A DNA stretch of 64,000 nt from Protaetiibacter mangrovi (GTDB taxonomy: Bacteria > Actinomycetota > Actinomycetes > Actinomycetales > Microbacteriaceae): assembly GCF_024752305.1 (NCBI RefSeq), contig NZ_JANTHX010000003.1, forward strand, positions 248,001-312,000. Direction: 5' to 3'. Within the stretch, counting starts at the first letter, position 1. Each line of letters opens with the position of its first letter. Positions 37,752 through 45,831 of the stretch are shown here, piece by piece. The position numbers and the translations under genes were made by a program. Under the pieces are notes generated by a model that was not told the origin of the DNA, searched no databases, and worked only from the letters and a program-made list of their open reading frames with translations.

Positions 37752-38543
37752 TCAGCGACGGGTGCGGCGCCGCTCGGCGACCAGCGGGATCGCGAGGTCG
37801 GCCCGGTCGGTGACGATGCCGTCGACACCCGCGTCGAGCAACCGCACCATCTCATCCGGGTCGTCGATCGTCCAGATGTGCACCTCGACGCCGGCCGCGT
37901 GGAAGTACTCGACGGCGCGTGCGGACACCATGGAGACGCCCGCGACGCGCGTCGGCAGCTGCACGGCGTCGACCCCCCGGAGGACGCGCGACACCGCCGC
38001 GCCGGAGTGCAGGCGGATGGAGGCCGCGGCCGCGAGCGCGCCGCGCGCCGACACGGAGGTAGCGACCCCCGGCAGCTGTCCCACCACGGCGAGACGCCGC
38101 CGATCGGAGAACGAGCCCACGAGCACCCGCTCGGTGGCGCGCGCGTCGCGGATCGCCGCGATCGTGCCCTCGACCGCGTCGGCCGACTTCACGTCGATGT
38201 TGAACCGGGTCTCGGGGAAGGCGTCGAGGGCGTCGGCCAGGGAGCAGTAGCCCTGGCCGGCACCGAGCTGCACGCGGCGCAGCTCGGCAGCCGTCAGCTG
38301 CCCGACCCGCACGTCGCGTCCGACCAGGCGGGAGAGATCCGGGTCGTGGCTGATCATGGCGACGCCGTCGGCCGAGCCGTGCACGTCGGTCTCGACGTGC
38401 GTCGCGCCGAGGTTCACGGCGTGCAGGAACGCGAGCAGGGTGTTCTCCGGCGCCTCGAGGGCGAGGCCCCGATGTGCGAGCACACGCGGGGGAGCGGGGG
38501 AGAGGTACCCCCCGGGCTCTCCCTCAGGCGCGCGGCGAGCCAT
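37752..38543 (-). CDS. glycerophosphodiester phosphodiesterase
   Basis: 263 aa GDPD TIM-barrel. LAHRGLALEAPENT near residues 22-35 carries the catalytic His and Glu, ETDVHGSADGVAMISHDPDLSR near 51 the metal Glu/Asp and second His, FNIDVKS near 112 and HIWTIDD near 222 close the barrel. It releases glycerol-3-phosphate from deacylated phospholipids; no signal peptide, so cytoplasmic. The start overlaps the SPFH gene by 20 nt. An 8-bp hairpin (37729-37736 with 37744-37751) immediately after the stop may terminate it. Confidence 0.9.
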   Translation of the reverse strand: MARRAPEGEPGGYLSPAPPRVLAHRGLALEAPENTLLAFLHAVNLGATHVETDVHGSADGVAMISHDPDLSRLVGRDVRVGQLTAAELRRVQLGAGQGYCSLADALDAFPETRFNIDVKSADAVEGTIAAIRDARATERVLVGSFSDRRRLAVVGQLPGVATSVSARGALAAAASIRLHSGAAVSRVLRGVDAVQLPTRVAGVSMVSARAVEYFHAAGVEVHIWTIDDPDEMVRLLDAGVDGIVTDRADLAIPLVAERRRTRR

Positions 38544-39459
38544 CCGTGCCGGACGGCGGCGCCACGTGACGCGGGGCGAAGAAGCCCTCGCCGATGCCCT
38601 TGAGGGCCTCGGTGAGCTCGCTCGGGATGATCCACAGCTTGTTCGACTCGCCCTCGGCGAGCTTCGGCAGGGTCTGCAGGTACTGATAGGCGAGCAGCTT
38701 CGAGTCCGGGTCGCCCTCGTGGATGGCGCGGAACACGGTCTGGATGGCCTCCGCCTCGCCCTGGGCGCGCAGCACCGCGGCCTTCGCGTCGCCCTCGGCC
38801 TCGAGGATCGCGGCCTGCCGCTGGCCCTCGGCGCCCAGGATCGCGGCCTGCTTCGTCCCCTCGGCGGTCAGGATGGCGGCGCGCCGGTCGCGCTCGGCGC
38901 GCATCTGCTTCTCCATCGAGTCCTGGATCGAGATGGGCGGGTCGATCGCCTTGAGCTCGACCCGGCTGACCCGGATGCCCCACTTGCCGGTCGCCTCGTC
39001 GAGCACGACGCGCAGCTGGCCGTTGATGTTGTCACGGGAGGTCAGCGCCTCTTCGAGGTTCAGTCCGCCGACCACGTTGCGCAGGGTGGTGGTGGTCAAC
39101 TGCTCGACCGCACCGAGGTAGTTGGCGATCTCGTAGGTCGCGGCCCGCGCATCCGTCACCTGGAAGTAGACCACGGTGTCGATCGACACGACGAGGTTGT
39201 CCTCGGTGATGACGGGCTGCGGCGGGAACGAGACCACCTGTTCGCGCATGTCGACGAGCGGCCGCAGGCGGTCGATCAGCGGCACCAGGATGTTGAGGCC
39301 CGGCGAGAGCGTCTTGTGGTACCGCCCGAGCCGCTCGACGATGCCGGCGTAGGCCTGCGGGATGATGCGGATCGACTTCGCGATGATCGTCACCACGAAG
39401 ATGACGATGATGGCGACGATCACGATCGTGATCACCGTGCCCACCAGGTTGTCGTTCAC
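38524..39459 (-). CDS. SPFH/band-7 (stomatin/paraslipin-like) membrane protein
   Basis: 311 aa. One N-terminal helix (residues about 6-29), then the SPFH domain (SIRIIPQAYAGIVERLGRYHKTLSPGLNILVP) and a coiled-coil stretch with repeated AAIL-AEG units (RRAAILTAEGTKQAAILGAEGQRQAAILEAEGD in outline). Such proteins oligomerise at membranes and pair with NfeD. Typical ending near a prolyl-rich tail. GTG 39459 with GAGGAGG 8 nt upstream is the start, overlapping the NfeD stop (GTGA). Confidence 0.92.
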   Translation of the reverse strand: MNDNLVGTVITIVIVAIIVIFVVTIIAKSIRIIPQAYAGIVERLGRYHKTLSPGLNILVPLIDRLRPLVDMREQVVSFPPQPVITEDNLVVSIDTVVYFQVTDARAATYEIANYLGAVEQLTTTTLRNVVGGLNLEEALTSRDNINGQLRVVLDEATGKWGIRVSRVELKAIDPPISIQDSMEKQMRAERDRRAAILTAEGTKQAAILGAEGQRQAAILEAEGDAKAAVLRAQGEAEAIQTVFRAIHEGDPDSKLLAYQYLQTLPKLAEGESNKLWIIPSELTEALKGIGEGFFAPRHVAPPSGTDGSPRA

Positions 39460-39947
39460 GATGCGCCCTCCTCGGCGTCGATGTCGTGCGCGGGGACGAC
39501 GACGGCCGTCGCCCCCTCGATCGCGGTCACCACGACGCGCGAGCCCTCCTCGACCGATGCGGCCGGGAGGCCGTCCGCGACACGGGCGGTCCACACCTCG
39601 CCGTTGGCGAGCTTGACCTGCCCCGCGCCGAAGCGGAAGTCGACCGTGACCGTGCCCCCGATCCCGAGCAGGGCGTCGACGTTGGATCGCGCCGGATCAC
39701 CCCCGCGGCGCAGGGCGCGCAGCAGCGGCGGACGCACGAGCAGCACGAGGGCGAGGGCCAGCAGCGCGGCGATGATCAGCTGACCCCACCACGGCGCACC
39801 GACGAGACCGGCGACGAGGCCGCCCACCGACCCCAGGGCGAGCATCAGGAACGTGAACTCCAGCGTGTTCACCTCGATGATGATGAACACCAGGATCAGG
39901 CCGAGCCAGAACACCCACGCCCAGCTGGAGATCACATCGGGTTCCAC
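39456..39947 (-). CDS. NfeD-family membrane protein
   Basis: 163 aa. Three hydrophobic helices (residues about 6-28, 30-50, 52-75) followed by a soluble OB-fold domain (DALLGIGGTVTVDFRFGAGQVKLANGEVWTARVADG, residues about 92-128). This is the short, protease-less NfeD class that works with SPFH proteins at membrane microdomains; the SPFH gene follows with a 4-nt overlap. GTG 39947 has AAAGGGA about 7 nt upstream. The open frame extends further but lacks homology there. Confidence 0.9.
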   Translation of the reverse strand: MEPDVISSWAWVFWLGLILVFIIIEVNTLEFTFLMLALGSVGGLVAGLVGAPWWGQLIIAALLALALVLLVRPPLLRALRRGGDPARSNVDALLGIGGTVTVDFRFGAGQVKLANGEVWTARVADGLPAASVEEGSRVVVTAIEGATAVVVPAHDIDAEEGAS

Positions 39948-40038
39948 GGCGCATCCCTTTCGAGGTCGTGTCTCGAAACTATCACCGGCCCCGCCCGGAT
40001 GCGGGAGCGGCGTGGGGCGGTCGGTAGGGTGGGGGATC

Positions 40039-40806
40039 GTGAACGACGTGCTGCCCTCCGACTCGCTGCGCGGTGTCCGCGCCCTCATCACCGGCTCCTC
40101 CCGCGGCATCGGCGCCGACACCGCCGGGTACCTCGCCGACGCGGGCGCCCGGGTCGTCATCAACTACCGCAACAAGGAGGCCCGCGCCCTCAAGGTCGTC
40201 GCGGGCATCGAGGAGCGCGGGGGAGAGGCGATCGCGATCGGCGCCGACCTCACCGATCCGGCATCCGTCGCCGCGATGCTCGCCGAGGTCCGCGAGCGCT
40301 GGGGTGGGCTCGACCTGCTCGTGCTGAACGCCTCCGGGGGCATGGAGTCGGGGCTCGGCGAGGACTACGCGATGCGTCTGAACCGCGACGCCCAGGTCAA
40401 CGTGCTGGATGCGGCGCTGCCGCTGCTGGGTGCGGGCTCGCGGATCGTGTTCGTCACGAGCCACCAGGCGCACTTCATCGAGACCGTGCCGACCATGCCG
40501 GAGTACGAGGCGGTGGCGCGCAGCAAGCGCGCCGGCGAGGACGCGCTGCGCGCCCGGATCCCCGAGCTCGACGCGGTGGGCGTCGGATTCGTGGTCGTCT
40601 CCGGCGACATGATCGAGGGCACGATCACCGCGACCCTCCTCGAGCGGGTGAACCCCGGCGCCATCGCCTCCCGTCGCGAGGCGGCCGGCAAGCTCTACAA
40701 CGTCGCCGAGTTCGCCGCCGAGGTCGCGCGGGCCGCCGTCGACGACATCCCGGCCGACCACACCCGCTACGTCGGCGACGTTGACGACTTCACCCGCAAG
40801 GGCTGA
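40039..40806 (+). CDS. short-chain dehydrogenase/reductase
   Basis: 255 aa SDR. ALITGSSRGIGADTAGYLADAG near residues 15-36 (TGxxxGIG cofactor motif), NYRN after strand 2 suggesting NADP preference, LNASGG near 100 (NAG-like) and VTSHQAHF then YEAVARSKRAGEDAL (Tyr and Lys spaced YxxxAxxK-like, irregular) for catalysis. The Tyr-Lys spacing is unusual and should be checked. Substrate unknown. GTG 40039 has TAGGGT 8 nt upstream. Confidence 0.85.
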   Translation: MNDVLPSDSLRGVRALITGSSRGIGADTAGYLADAGARVVINYRNKEARALKVVAGIEERGGEAIAIGADLTDPASVAAMLAEVRERWGGLDLLVLNASGGMESGLGEDYAMRLNRDAQVNVLDAALPLLGAGSRIVFVTSHQAHFIETVPTMPEYEAVARSKRAGEDALRARIPELDAVGVGFVVVSGDMIEGTITATLLERVNPGAIASRREAAGKLYNVAEFAAEVARAAVDDIPADHTRYVGDVDDFTRKG

Positions 40807-40837
40807 CCGCGGCGCACCCGTCCGCTACCATCCCCGC

Positions 40838-41875
40838 ATGACGGATGCTCAGCAGCGAGGCCCGCGGACCGGGCGCCGCCTCGGCGCCGTCCTCGGCTCC
40901 CTCGCCCTGCTGCTCGCACTGACCGCGGTCCCCGCCGCGCCCGCGTACGCCGACGACGTGTCCTGGGATCCGTCGCCGGTCGACGTCGAGTTCGGCCAGT
41001 ACTGGTCGAGCACGGGCCAGGCGGCCCTGGTCTCGTCGACCTCCTGCCTCTTCAGCTCCTGCCCGGGATCGGTCACCTACCGCTACACGGGTCCCATCTC
41101 GGGCAGCTTCACCGGCGACATGGTCTACGGATGGGTCTGGGTCGACGCCACGCTGGGCGGCACGCACCTGTCGCCGCTCCCGGCGGGGGAGTACACCATC
41201 ACGGGCACCTTCACGTACCCGTTCATGAGCCCCGCGCCCGCGCCGGCGGAGTTGACGCCGCTCACGGTCACCATCGAGCCGGCGGCCATGACGACCGACG
41301 TGCGCGTGCAATCCGATCCGGCGGCCCCCACGAACGCGCTGGTGAGCGTGCTGCTCCGCGGCGGCTACCTGACCCGGGGCGACATCGACGGCGGGATCCT
41401 GCCGATCCCCGCCGGCACCTGGACCATCACCGCGACCGCGGACGACGGGACGGTCGCGCTCGAGGAGGAGATCCCGACGCCCTCCGGGGGCGCATCCGCG
41501 GTGAACACCTACTGGCGGGCGCCCGATCCCGGCTCGACGTTCCGGGTGACCGCGACCTTCGCCCCGGACGACGCATCCGACTTCGCCATCGAGCCGGGGG
41601 CCGCGAGCTTCACGACGGCCGACGCCCCGCCGGTCCCGACCCCCACGACGACACCCGCACCCGCGCCCGCCCCCGTGGACGGCGCGGTCATCCCGCTCTG
41701 GGGTCTGCTGCTGGCCGGCCTCGTGGCGGCCGCCGCGCTCGTGGTCGTCGTCGTCGCGCTCGTGCGGCGGCGCGCACCCGCGGAGTCCGCCGAGGACGCC
41801 CCGGCGGATCCGGACGCCGTCGGCGACGAACCGGATGCGGGAGACCCGGGCACGACGGAGGTGGAGGATGCGTAG
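40838..41875 (+). CDS. surface protein with Ig-like repeats and C-terminal membrane anchor (copy 1)
   Basis: 345 aa, function unknown. Signal peptide (residues about 14-39, ending APAYA), beta-rich Ig-like repeats (SPVDVEFGQYWSSTG; PLPAGEYTITGTFTYPF; PIPAGTWTITATADDG), a Pro/Thr/Ala linker with PTPTTTPAPAPAP, one membrane helix (IPLWGLLLAGLVAAAALVVVVVALV, about 285-309) and an acidic cytoplasmic tail after RRR. This is the layout of bacterial Ig-like repeat wall/membrane proteins without LPXTG. TACCAT lies 6 nt before the ATG. The downstream paralogue overlaps it by 8 nt. Confidence 0.8.
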   Translation: MTDAQQRGPRTGRRLGAVLGSLALLLALTAVPAAPAYADDVSWDPSPVDVEFGQYWSSTGQAALVSSTSCLFSSCPGSVTYRYTGPISGSFTGDMVYGWVWVDATLGGTHLSPLPAGEYTITGTFTYPFMSPAPAPAELTPLTVTIEPAAMTTDVRVQSDPAAPTNALVSVLLRGGYLTRGDIDGGILPIPAGTWTITATADDGTVALEEEIPTPSGGASAVNTYWRAPDPGSTFRVTATFAPDDASDFAIEPGAASFTTADAPPVPTPTTTPAPAPAPVDGAVIPLWGLLLAGLVAAAALVVVVVALVRRRAPAESAEDAPADPDAVGDEPDAGDPGTTEVEDA

Positions 41876-42809
41876 GCGCCTGACGGCCTCCGCGGCGCTG
41901 CTCGCGCTCGGGCTGGCGGTCGTGCCGGCCGCGCCGGCCTCGGCGGACGTGCAGACGACCGTTTCGTTCGTCGGGCCCGCGCAGACCGTCGCCTTCGGCG
42001 ACGACTGGCTCCTCGAGGTGCAGGTGACGCCCGTGGACGGGTCGCGCGTCGACGACGGGTCGGGCACCGTCGAGGTGCTCGTGGAGGGGGTGCCCGGAAC
42101 GTTCTCGACCGTGCCGCTGCTGCCCGGCGGGGTCGCGCTCGTCGCCCAGCCGAGCGCGCAGGCGGTCCTCGGCGCCGGCGAGCACCGCTTCACCGCGATC
42201 TACCACCCGGACGCCGGCAGCGGCCTCCTCTCGAGCCAGACCGCGACGCCGTACCTGCTGACCATCACCCCCCGCACCCTCGACGCCACCGCTCGCGTCG
42301 TCGACGACCCCGCGGATCCGGACGCACCGTTCCTCGAACTCGGCCTGAGCGGCGACTACGTCGACGAGGTCGGCGTGCCGGGAGGGGACTGGACGATCAC
42401 GGGCACCTCGGACGGCGCGACGGTGCTCGACAGCACCGTGACCGGCTCCGACGACGGCACCGTGCGCATCCCGCTCGCGGGTGCAGTGCGCCCGGGCAGG
42501 ACGATCGAGCTCGAGGTCGCGTTCGCACCCGACCCCTCGGTCGCGCCCGGGGTCGCGCTCACCCAGCCCACCGCTCTCGCCTACACCGAGGACGCGCTGA
42601 CCCCGGGGGAGGCCCTGACCGCCGCGGTCGTGCTGCCGTGGTGGCTCGTGATCCTCATCGGTCTCGTGCTGGTCGCCGCAGTCGTGTTCGCCGTGGTGCT
42701 CCTCGTGCGGCGGCGCGCGCCCGGAGCCGACGCCCCGGCCGATCCCGTCGACGCGCCCGGATCCGAGGGCGACGACGCCGACGCGGAGACCGGGGAGCCG
42801 AGTCCGTGA
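41868..42809 (+). CDS. surface protein with Ig-like repeats and C-terminal membrane anchor (copy 2)
   Basis: 313 aa, same plan as the preceding gene: signal peptide ending PAPASA, two Ig-like repeats (FVGPAQTVAFGDDWLLEVQV; GGDWTITGTSDGATV), a membrane helix (WWLVILIGLVLVAAVVFAVVLLV, residues about 257-279), RRRAPG, then an acidic Asp/Glu tail. Shared WTITxT and RRRAP motifs point to an ancient tandem duplication. GGAGG lies 7 nt before ATG 41868, and the GTGA overlap couples it to the NUDIX gene. Role unknown; adhesion or envelope structure is a guess. Confidence 0.8.
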   Translation: MRRRLTASAALLALGLAVVPAAPASADVQTTVSFVGPAQTVAFGDDWLLEVQVTPVDGSRVDDGSGTVEVLVEGVPGTFSTVPLLPGGVALVAQPSAQAVLGAGEHRFTAIYHPDAGSGLLSSQTATPYLLTITPRTLDATARVVDDPADPDAPFLELGLSGDYVDEVGVPGGDWTITGTSDGATVLDSTVTGSDDGTVRIPLAGAVRPGRTIELEVAFAPDPSVAPGVALTQPTALAYTEDALTPGEALTAAVVLPWWLVILIGLVLVAAVVFAVVLLVRRRAPGADAPADPVDAPGSEGDDADAETGEPSP

Positions 42810-43270
42810 CCAACGCGCACCGCCACCGCCTGGTCGCCCGCGTGCTGCTGTTCGACCGCGAGGACCGGCTGCTGCTGTTCCGCACGACCGCACCCGATTC
42901 GTCCGGTGCGGACCGCTGGCTGACGCCCGGCGGGGGAGTGGACCCGGGGGAGAGCTTCGAGCAGGGCGCCCGGCGGGAGCTCTTCGAGGAGACGGGGCTC
43001 GTCGTCGACTCGCTGGGTGCGGCGGTGTGGGCCCACGACTACGCGGTGGAGTGGGACTCCGCCGATCACGACACCGGCCACGCCGAGTTCTTCGTGCACG
43101 TGACCGACCGGTTCGACCCGTCCGCGGAGCACTGGACCGACGAGGAACGCGTCGACGTGCTCGAGCACCGCTGGTGGAGTCTCGCGGAACTGCTCGCCGA
43201 GCGCCCGCGGTTCGAGCCTGCGGAGCTCATCGAGCTCGTCCGGCGCGAGCTGCCCTCCTGCATGATCTGA
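42806..43270 (+). CDS. NUDIX hydrolase
   Basis: 154 aa. The NUDIX box GGGVDPGESFEQGARRELFEETGL (residues about 38-61) matches Gx5Ex7REUxEExGU completely. A conserved DRWLTPGGG precedes it and EHRWWSLAELLA follows. It hydrolyses a nucleoside diphosphate linked to an unknown moiety; cytoplasmic. GTG 42806 overlaps the upstream stop, so it is coupled to the two surface-protein genes, with no evident functional link. Confidence 0.9.
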   Translation: MTNAHRHRLVARVLLFDREDRLLLFRTTAPDSSGADRWLTPGGGVDPGESFEQGARRELFEETGLVVDSLGAAVWAHDYAVEWDSADHDTGHAEFFVHVTDRFDPSAEHWTDEERVDVLEHRWWSLAELLAERPRFEPAELIELVRRELPSCMI

Positions 43271-43339
43271 GCGATACTCGATCCCCTGACCCGCGAACAC
43301 GGGATGGCGTGCCGCGGCTCGGAGGGTCAGGCTGTGCGC

Positions 43340-44035
43340 ATGAGCCTGCCCGAGCTCACACCCGAATTCCTCATCCAGCTGGGCGTCGCCGCCGGCGCCG
43401 CACTGCTGGTCATCCTCGTGCTCTGGATCACGGTCCGCTCCGCGGTGCTCAGCGCGCTGCGTGCGCACCAGAGGCGACAGGACGCGGGGGAGCGGCGCAC
43501 CCGCGCCGACACCCGCATCGTCGCCGACACCGACGCCGACGAGCGCGCCGCCCGCGCGACCGCCCCGGAATCGAGCGCTCCGGATTCCAAGGCGCCGGAG
43601 CCCAGCGCGCCGGCCGCCCTGGCGCCGCCGGGCGCCGTCCCGTACCACGAGGCGCCGTACGCGCAGCAGGCCACGGCGGCACCCGCGTCGACGACGCCCG
43701 CAGCAGCAGCGTCGACGGAGGCCGCCACCGCGGCCGCGGCGCTGTATCGCACGCACCCGATGCCCGCCACCGCTCCGGCGCCGGATCCCCGGCCCGCACC
43801 GCAGCCGTATCCCGTGGCGGCGCCGCCATCGTCTGCACCGCAGCCGCCCGTGCCGCCGATGCCCGCCGTGCCGGCGACCCCCGTGGTGCCGGCGCCTCCG
43901 GTGGCGCCCGCCGGGGCTGCGATGACGCAGTCCGCGCCGGATCCGTCCTGGGCGCCGCCGCCGAGCTCGGCGCCGACTCCGACGCCCTACGAGATCCCCG
44001 TCGCCGACGTCACCGTCGTTCCGCGGCGTCTCTGA
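43340..44035 (+). CDS. single-helix membrane protein with long Ala/Pro-rich tail
   Basis: 231 aa of unknown function. One N-terminal membrane helix (FLIQLGVAAGAALLVILVLWITV, residues about 10-32), a charged stretch (RAHQRRQDAGERRTRADTR) and a low-complexity Ala/Pro/Ser tail to the end. Low complexity in GC-rich DNA can inflate frames, but the frame is closed by neighbours, has a sensible start (ATG 43340) and no competing gene. The Shine-Dalgarno GGAGGG is 13 nt away, rather far, so the start is tentative. Confidence 0.6.
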   Translation: MSLPELTPEFLIQLGVAAGAALLVILVLWITVRSAVLSALRAHQRRQDAGERRTRADTRIVADTDADERAARATAPESSAPDSKAPEPSAPAALAPPGAVPYHEAPYAQQATAAPASTTPAAAASTEAATAAAALYRTHPMPATAPAPDPRPAPQPYPVAAPPSSAPQPPVPPMPAVPATPVVPAPPVAPAGAAMTQSAPDPSWAPPPSSAPTPTPYEIPVADVTVVPRRL

Positions 44036-44099
44036 GCGCGCGAACCGGCCCATCGAGCGCCACGGTCCCCACGGGACAACATTGCACTGATAAGCGCGA

Positions 44100-44348
44100 T
44101 TATGTCAGATCACTGATCGGACGGTCGTTCTCCTTCTCCTCGTTCTCCTCGTTCTCCTCCCCGCCGAGGAAGATCGCCTCGATCGGCAGTCCGAAGACTG
44201 CGGAGATGCGGAAGGCGACGGGAAGGCTCGGGTCGTACTTGCCGACCTCGATGGCGTTGACCGTCTGGCGCGACACCTGCAGCCGCTCGGCGAGATCACC
44301 CTGCGTCCAGTGCCGCTCGCCGCGCAGCTCGCGCAGACGATTCCTCAC
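44100..44348 (-). CDS. XRE/Cro-type HTH regulator (YozG-like)
   Basis: 82 aa. The helix-turn-helix RNRLRELRGERHWTQGDLAERLQVSRQTVNAIEVGKYDPSLPVAFRISAVFGLPIEAIF fills residues 2-60. A Glu/Asn-rich tail follows. Small XRE proteins of this type usually repress the operon they share with a membrane protein. GTG 44348 has GAGG 7 nt upstream and overlaps the stop of the membrane gene (GTGA). Two perfect GTCAAG-N4-CTTGAC palindromes upstream of that operon are its likely operators. Confidence 0.9.
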   Translation of the reverse strand: MRNRLRELRGERHWTQGDLAERLQVSRQTVNAIEVGKYDPSLPVAFRISAVFGLPIEAIFLGGEENEENEEKENDRPISDLT

Positions 44349-44773
44349 CGATACCTCACGGTTCCCGCGGCGATCGTCACGAGATACCCGACGGCCATCG
44401 CCACCACGACCGCCGCGATCGCCGCCGGCGCGTCGAGGACGAGCAGTTCGGCGGAGATCAGCGCCCCCGTCGCGCATCCCCCGACCACGCCGACGCCCAG
44501 GGCCGCAGCCATCGCGTCGACCTGGATCCTGCGCTGGAGCTCGTCGAGCGCGCGGAGGAACCACGCATACGCGACGATCCACCCGATCCCGACCGCGATG
44601 TTCAGCGCGACCGCGAACCAGGTCAGAACCGCACCCTCACTCCCCCACCAGTTCGGGCCGAACCGCGCGAACGCGAGGGTCAGCACCCACCCGGCGGTCC
44701 ACGCGAACAGGACGAACAGCGCGCGAGCCCCGCGACGGGACGCGGGCGAGTTCGTGGAATCCGATGTCGTCAT
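44345..44773 (-). CDS. small four-helix membrane protein cotranscribed with the XRE regulator
   Basis: 142 aa of unknown function. Four hydrophobic segments are seen (residues about 18-36, 48-70, 84-104, 112-136) after a polar N terminus. Members of such XRE-plus-membrane-protein pairs are often annotated DUF2178-like; I cannot confirm the family. AGGAGGT precedes ATG 44773. Its promoter is flanked by two identical palindromes, so expression is probably tightly repressed by the coupled regulator. Confidence 0.8.
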   Translation of the reverse strand: MTTSDSTNSPASRRGARALFVLFAWTAGWVLTLAFARFGPNWWGSEGAVLTWFAVALNIAVGIGWIVAYAWFLRALDELQRRIQVDAMAAALGVGVVGGCATGALISAELLVLDAPAAIAAVVVAMAVGYLVTIAAGTVRYR

Positions 44774-44784
44774 GGCTACCTCCT

Positions 44785-44800
44785 GTCAAGGAAACTTGAC
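44785..44800. promoter_or_regulatory. operator palindrome 1 (GTCAAG-N4-CTTGAC)
   Basis: Perfect 6-bp inverted repeat with a 4-bp spacer, located between the promoter -10 and the Shine-Dalgarno of the membrane-protein/XRE operon, over the predicted transcription start. Confidence 0.8.
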
Positions 44801-44803
44801 TAG

Positions 44804-44832
44804 AGTGTCCACGCCACCGCACGGAATGTCAA
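44804..44832 (-). promoter_or_regulatory. promoter of the membrane protein/XRE operon
   Basis: TTGACA (44827-44832) matches the -35 consensus perfectly and GACACT (44804-44809) is a plausible -10 at 17-nt spacing. The -35 lies inside operator 2 and the start point inside operator 1. Confidence 0.7.
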
Positions 44833-44843
44833 GCTCACTTGAC
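44828..44843. promoter_or_regulatory. operator palindrome 2 (GTCAAG-N4-CTTGAC)
   Basis: Second perfect copy of the same palindrome, centred 43 bp (about four helical turns) from copy 1. It overlaps the -35 box and the last codons of the upstream patatin gene. Confidence 0.8.
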
Positions 44844-45737
44844 AGTTCGGGAAGGTGAACCCCAGAACTCGGCCAACCGCGCGGCGATCGCCTCACCCTG
44901 CGCGGCACCCGCGCGCGCCGCCGGCGCCCGGGCGGCGAGGTCCATCATGTTGCCGCCGAAGGCGCTGAGCGAGTCCTCGTCGGGGAACACGGTCTCGACG
45001 AGCGATCCCTCGGCCCGCAGCGCCGCCACCTGATCGGCGAGGCGCAGCCCCCACTCGGCGGGCAGGCGTGTGCGGCCGCCGAGCGGCGAGAGCACCAGCA
45101 CCCGCGCGCATCCGGATGCGAGATCGGCGTTGTCGGCGTTCGTGCGGTATCCGCCGTCGATGTAACTCCGCTCGCCGATGGAGTGGGCCGCCCCGCCCGC
45201 GCAGCTCGCGGCGACGGCGTCGACCAGCGAGACGCCGCTCTGACGATCGAAGACCACGGGGTCGCCCGTCTGGGCGTCGACGGCGGTGATGAGCAGCCGG
45301 CGCGCGGGCCATTCCGTCACGGGAAGCCGCGCGGCGACCGTCGCACGCCACCGCTCCCCCGCGGTCGGGTCGACGTGCTCGAGGAACGCCGAGCCCATCC
45401 TGCGTCGCATGTCGACGACATCCGTCGACGCGGCGATCACCGCGTTCGTGCGCTCCAACTGGCTGGCGCCCGGTCGGCCGGGCGCGGGTCGACGATCGAC
45501 GGCGGGCACCGGCGTCGCGAGGATGTCCGCCAGCAGCGCACGCGGGTCGCGGCCCGCGAGTTGCGCGGCGGCGGTCGAGCCGGCCGAGGTGCCCACCATC
45601 AGCTCGGCGTCGGTCACCTCGAGCCCGGCCGCGTCAAGTCCTGCGACGATGCCGATCAGCCAGGCGTTGCCCGCTGAACCGCCGCCGCCGAGCACGAGTG
45701 CGCGACCGGAGGGCACGGAAAGAGGAAGAGAGTTCAT
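44835..45737 (-). CDS. patatin-like phospholipase
   Basis: 300 aa. Oxyanion GGGGSAGNAW near residues 17-26, nucleophile GTSAGS near 49-54 (GxSxG) and the catalytic DGGY near 193-196 form a complete Ser-Asp dyad. It probably hydrolyses acyl esters of lipids in the cytoplasm or at the membrane. ATG 45737 lacks a clear Shine-Dalgarno; a 17-codon ORF with an excellent one lies just upstream, raising the possibility of translational coupling. Its 3' end overlaps operator 2 of the next operon. Confidence 0.9.
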   Translation of the reverse strand: MNSLPLSVPSGRALVLGGGGSAGNAWLIGIVAGLDAAGLEVTDAELMVGTSAGSTAAAQLAGRDPRALLADILATPVPAVDRRPAPGRPGASQLERTNAVIAASTDVVDMRRRMGSAFLEHVDPTAGERWRATVAARLPVTEWPARRLLITAVDAQTGDPVVFDRQSGVSLVDAVAASCAGGAAHSIGERSYIDGGYRTNADNADLASGCARVLVLSPLGGRTRLPAEWGLRLADQVAALRAEGSLVETVFPDEDSLSAFGGNMMDLAARAPAARAGAAQGEAIAARLAEFWGSPSRTVK

Positions 45738-45777
45738 GGGAGTCGCTTTCGAGTACTGCGGCGCTCCCCGCGACGGT

Positions 45778-45831
45778 CTAGTCGCGCGATCGTGAACTCG
45801 TCGGAGCGCCCGGAACGGACGGTGCGTGCAT
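45778..45831 (-). CDS. possible 17-aa leader peptide upstream of patatin gene
   Basis: ATG 45831 is preceded by GAGGAGG 8 nt away, the best ribosome site in this intergenic region, and TATGCT (45869-45874) is a plausible -10 giving a leader of about 30 nt. The ORF encodes MHAPSVPGAPTSSRSRD and stops 40 bp before the patatin ATG. It may be a leader or coupling peptide, or may be chance. Confidence 0.35.
   Translation of the reverse strand: MHAPSVPGAPTSSRSRD

Noticed and set aside
43283-43329. Inverted repeat CCTGACC ... GGTCAGG between NUDIX and the Ala/Pro protein
   Set aside because: Only 7-8 bp with a loop of about 30 nt; too weak to call a terminator or operator.
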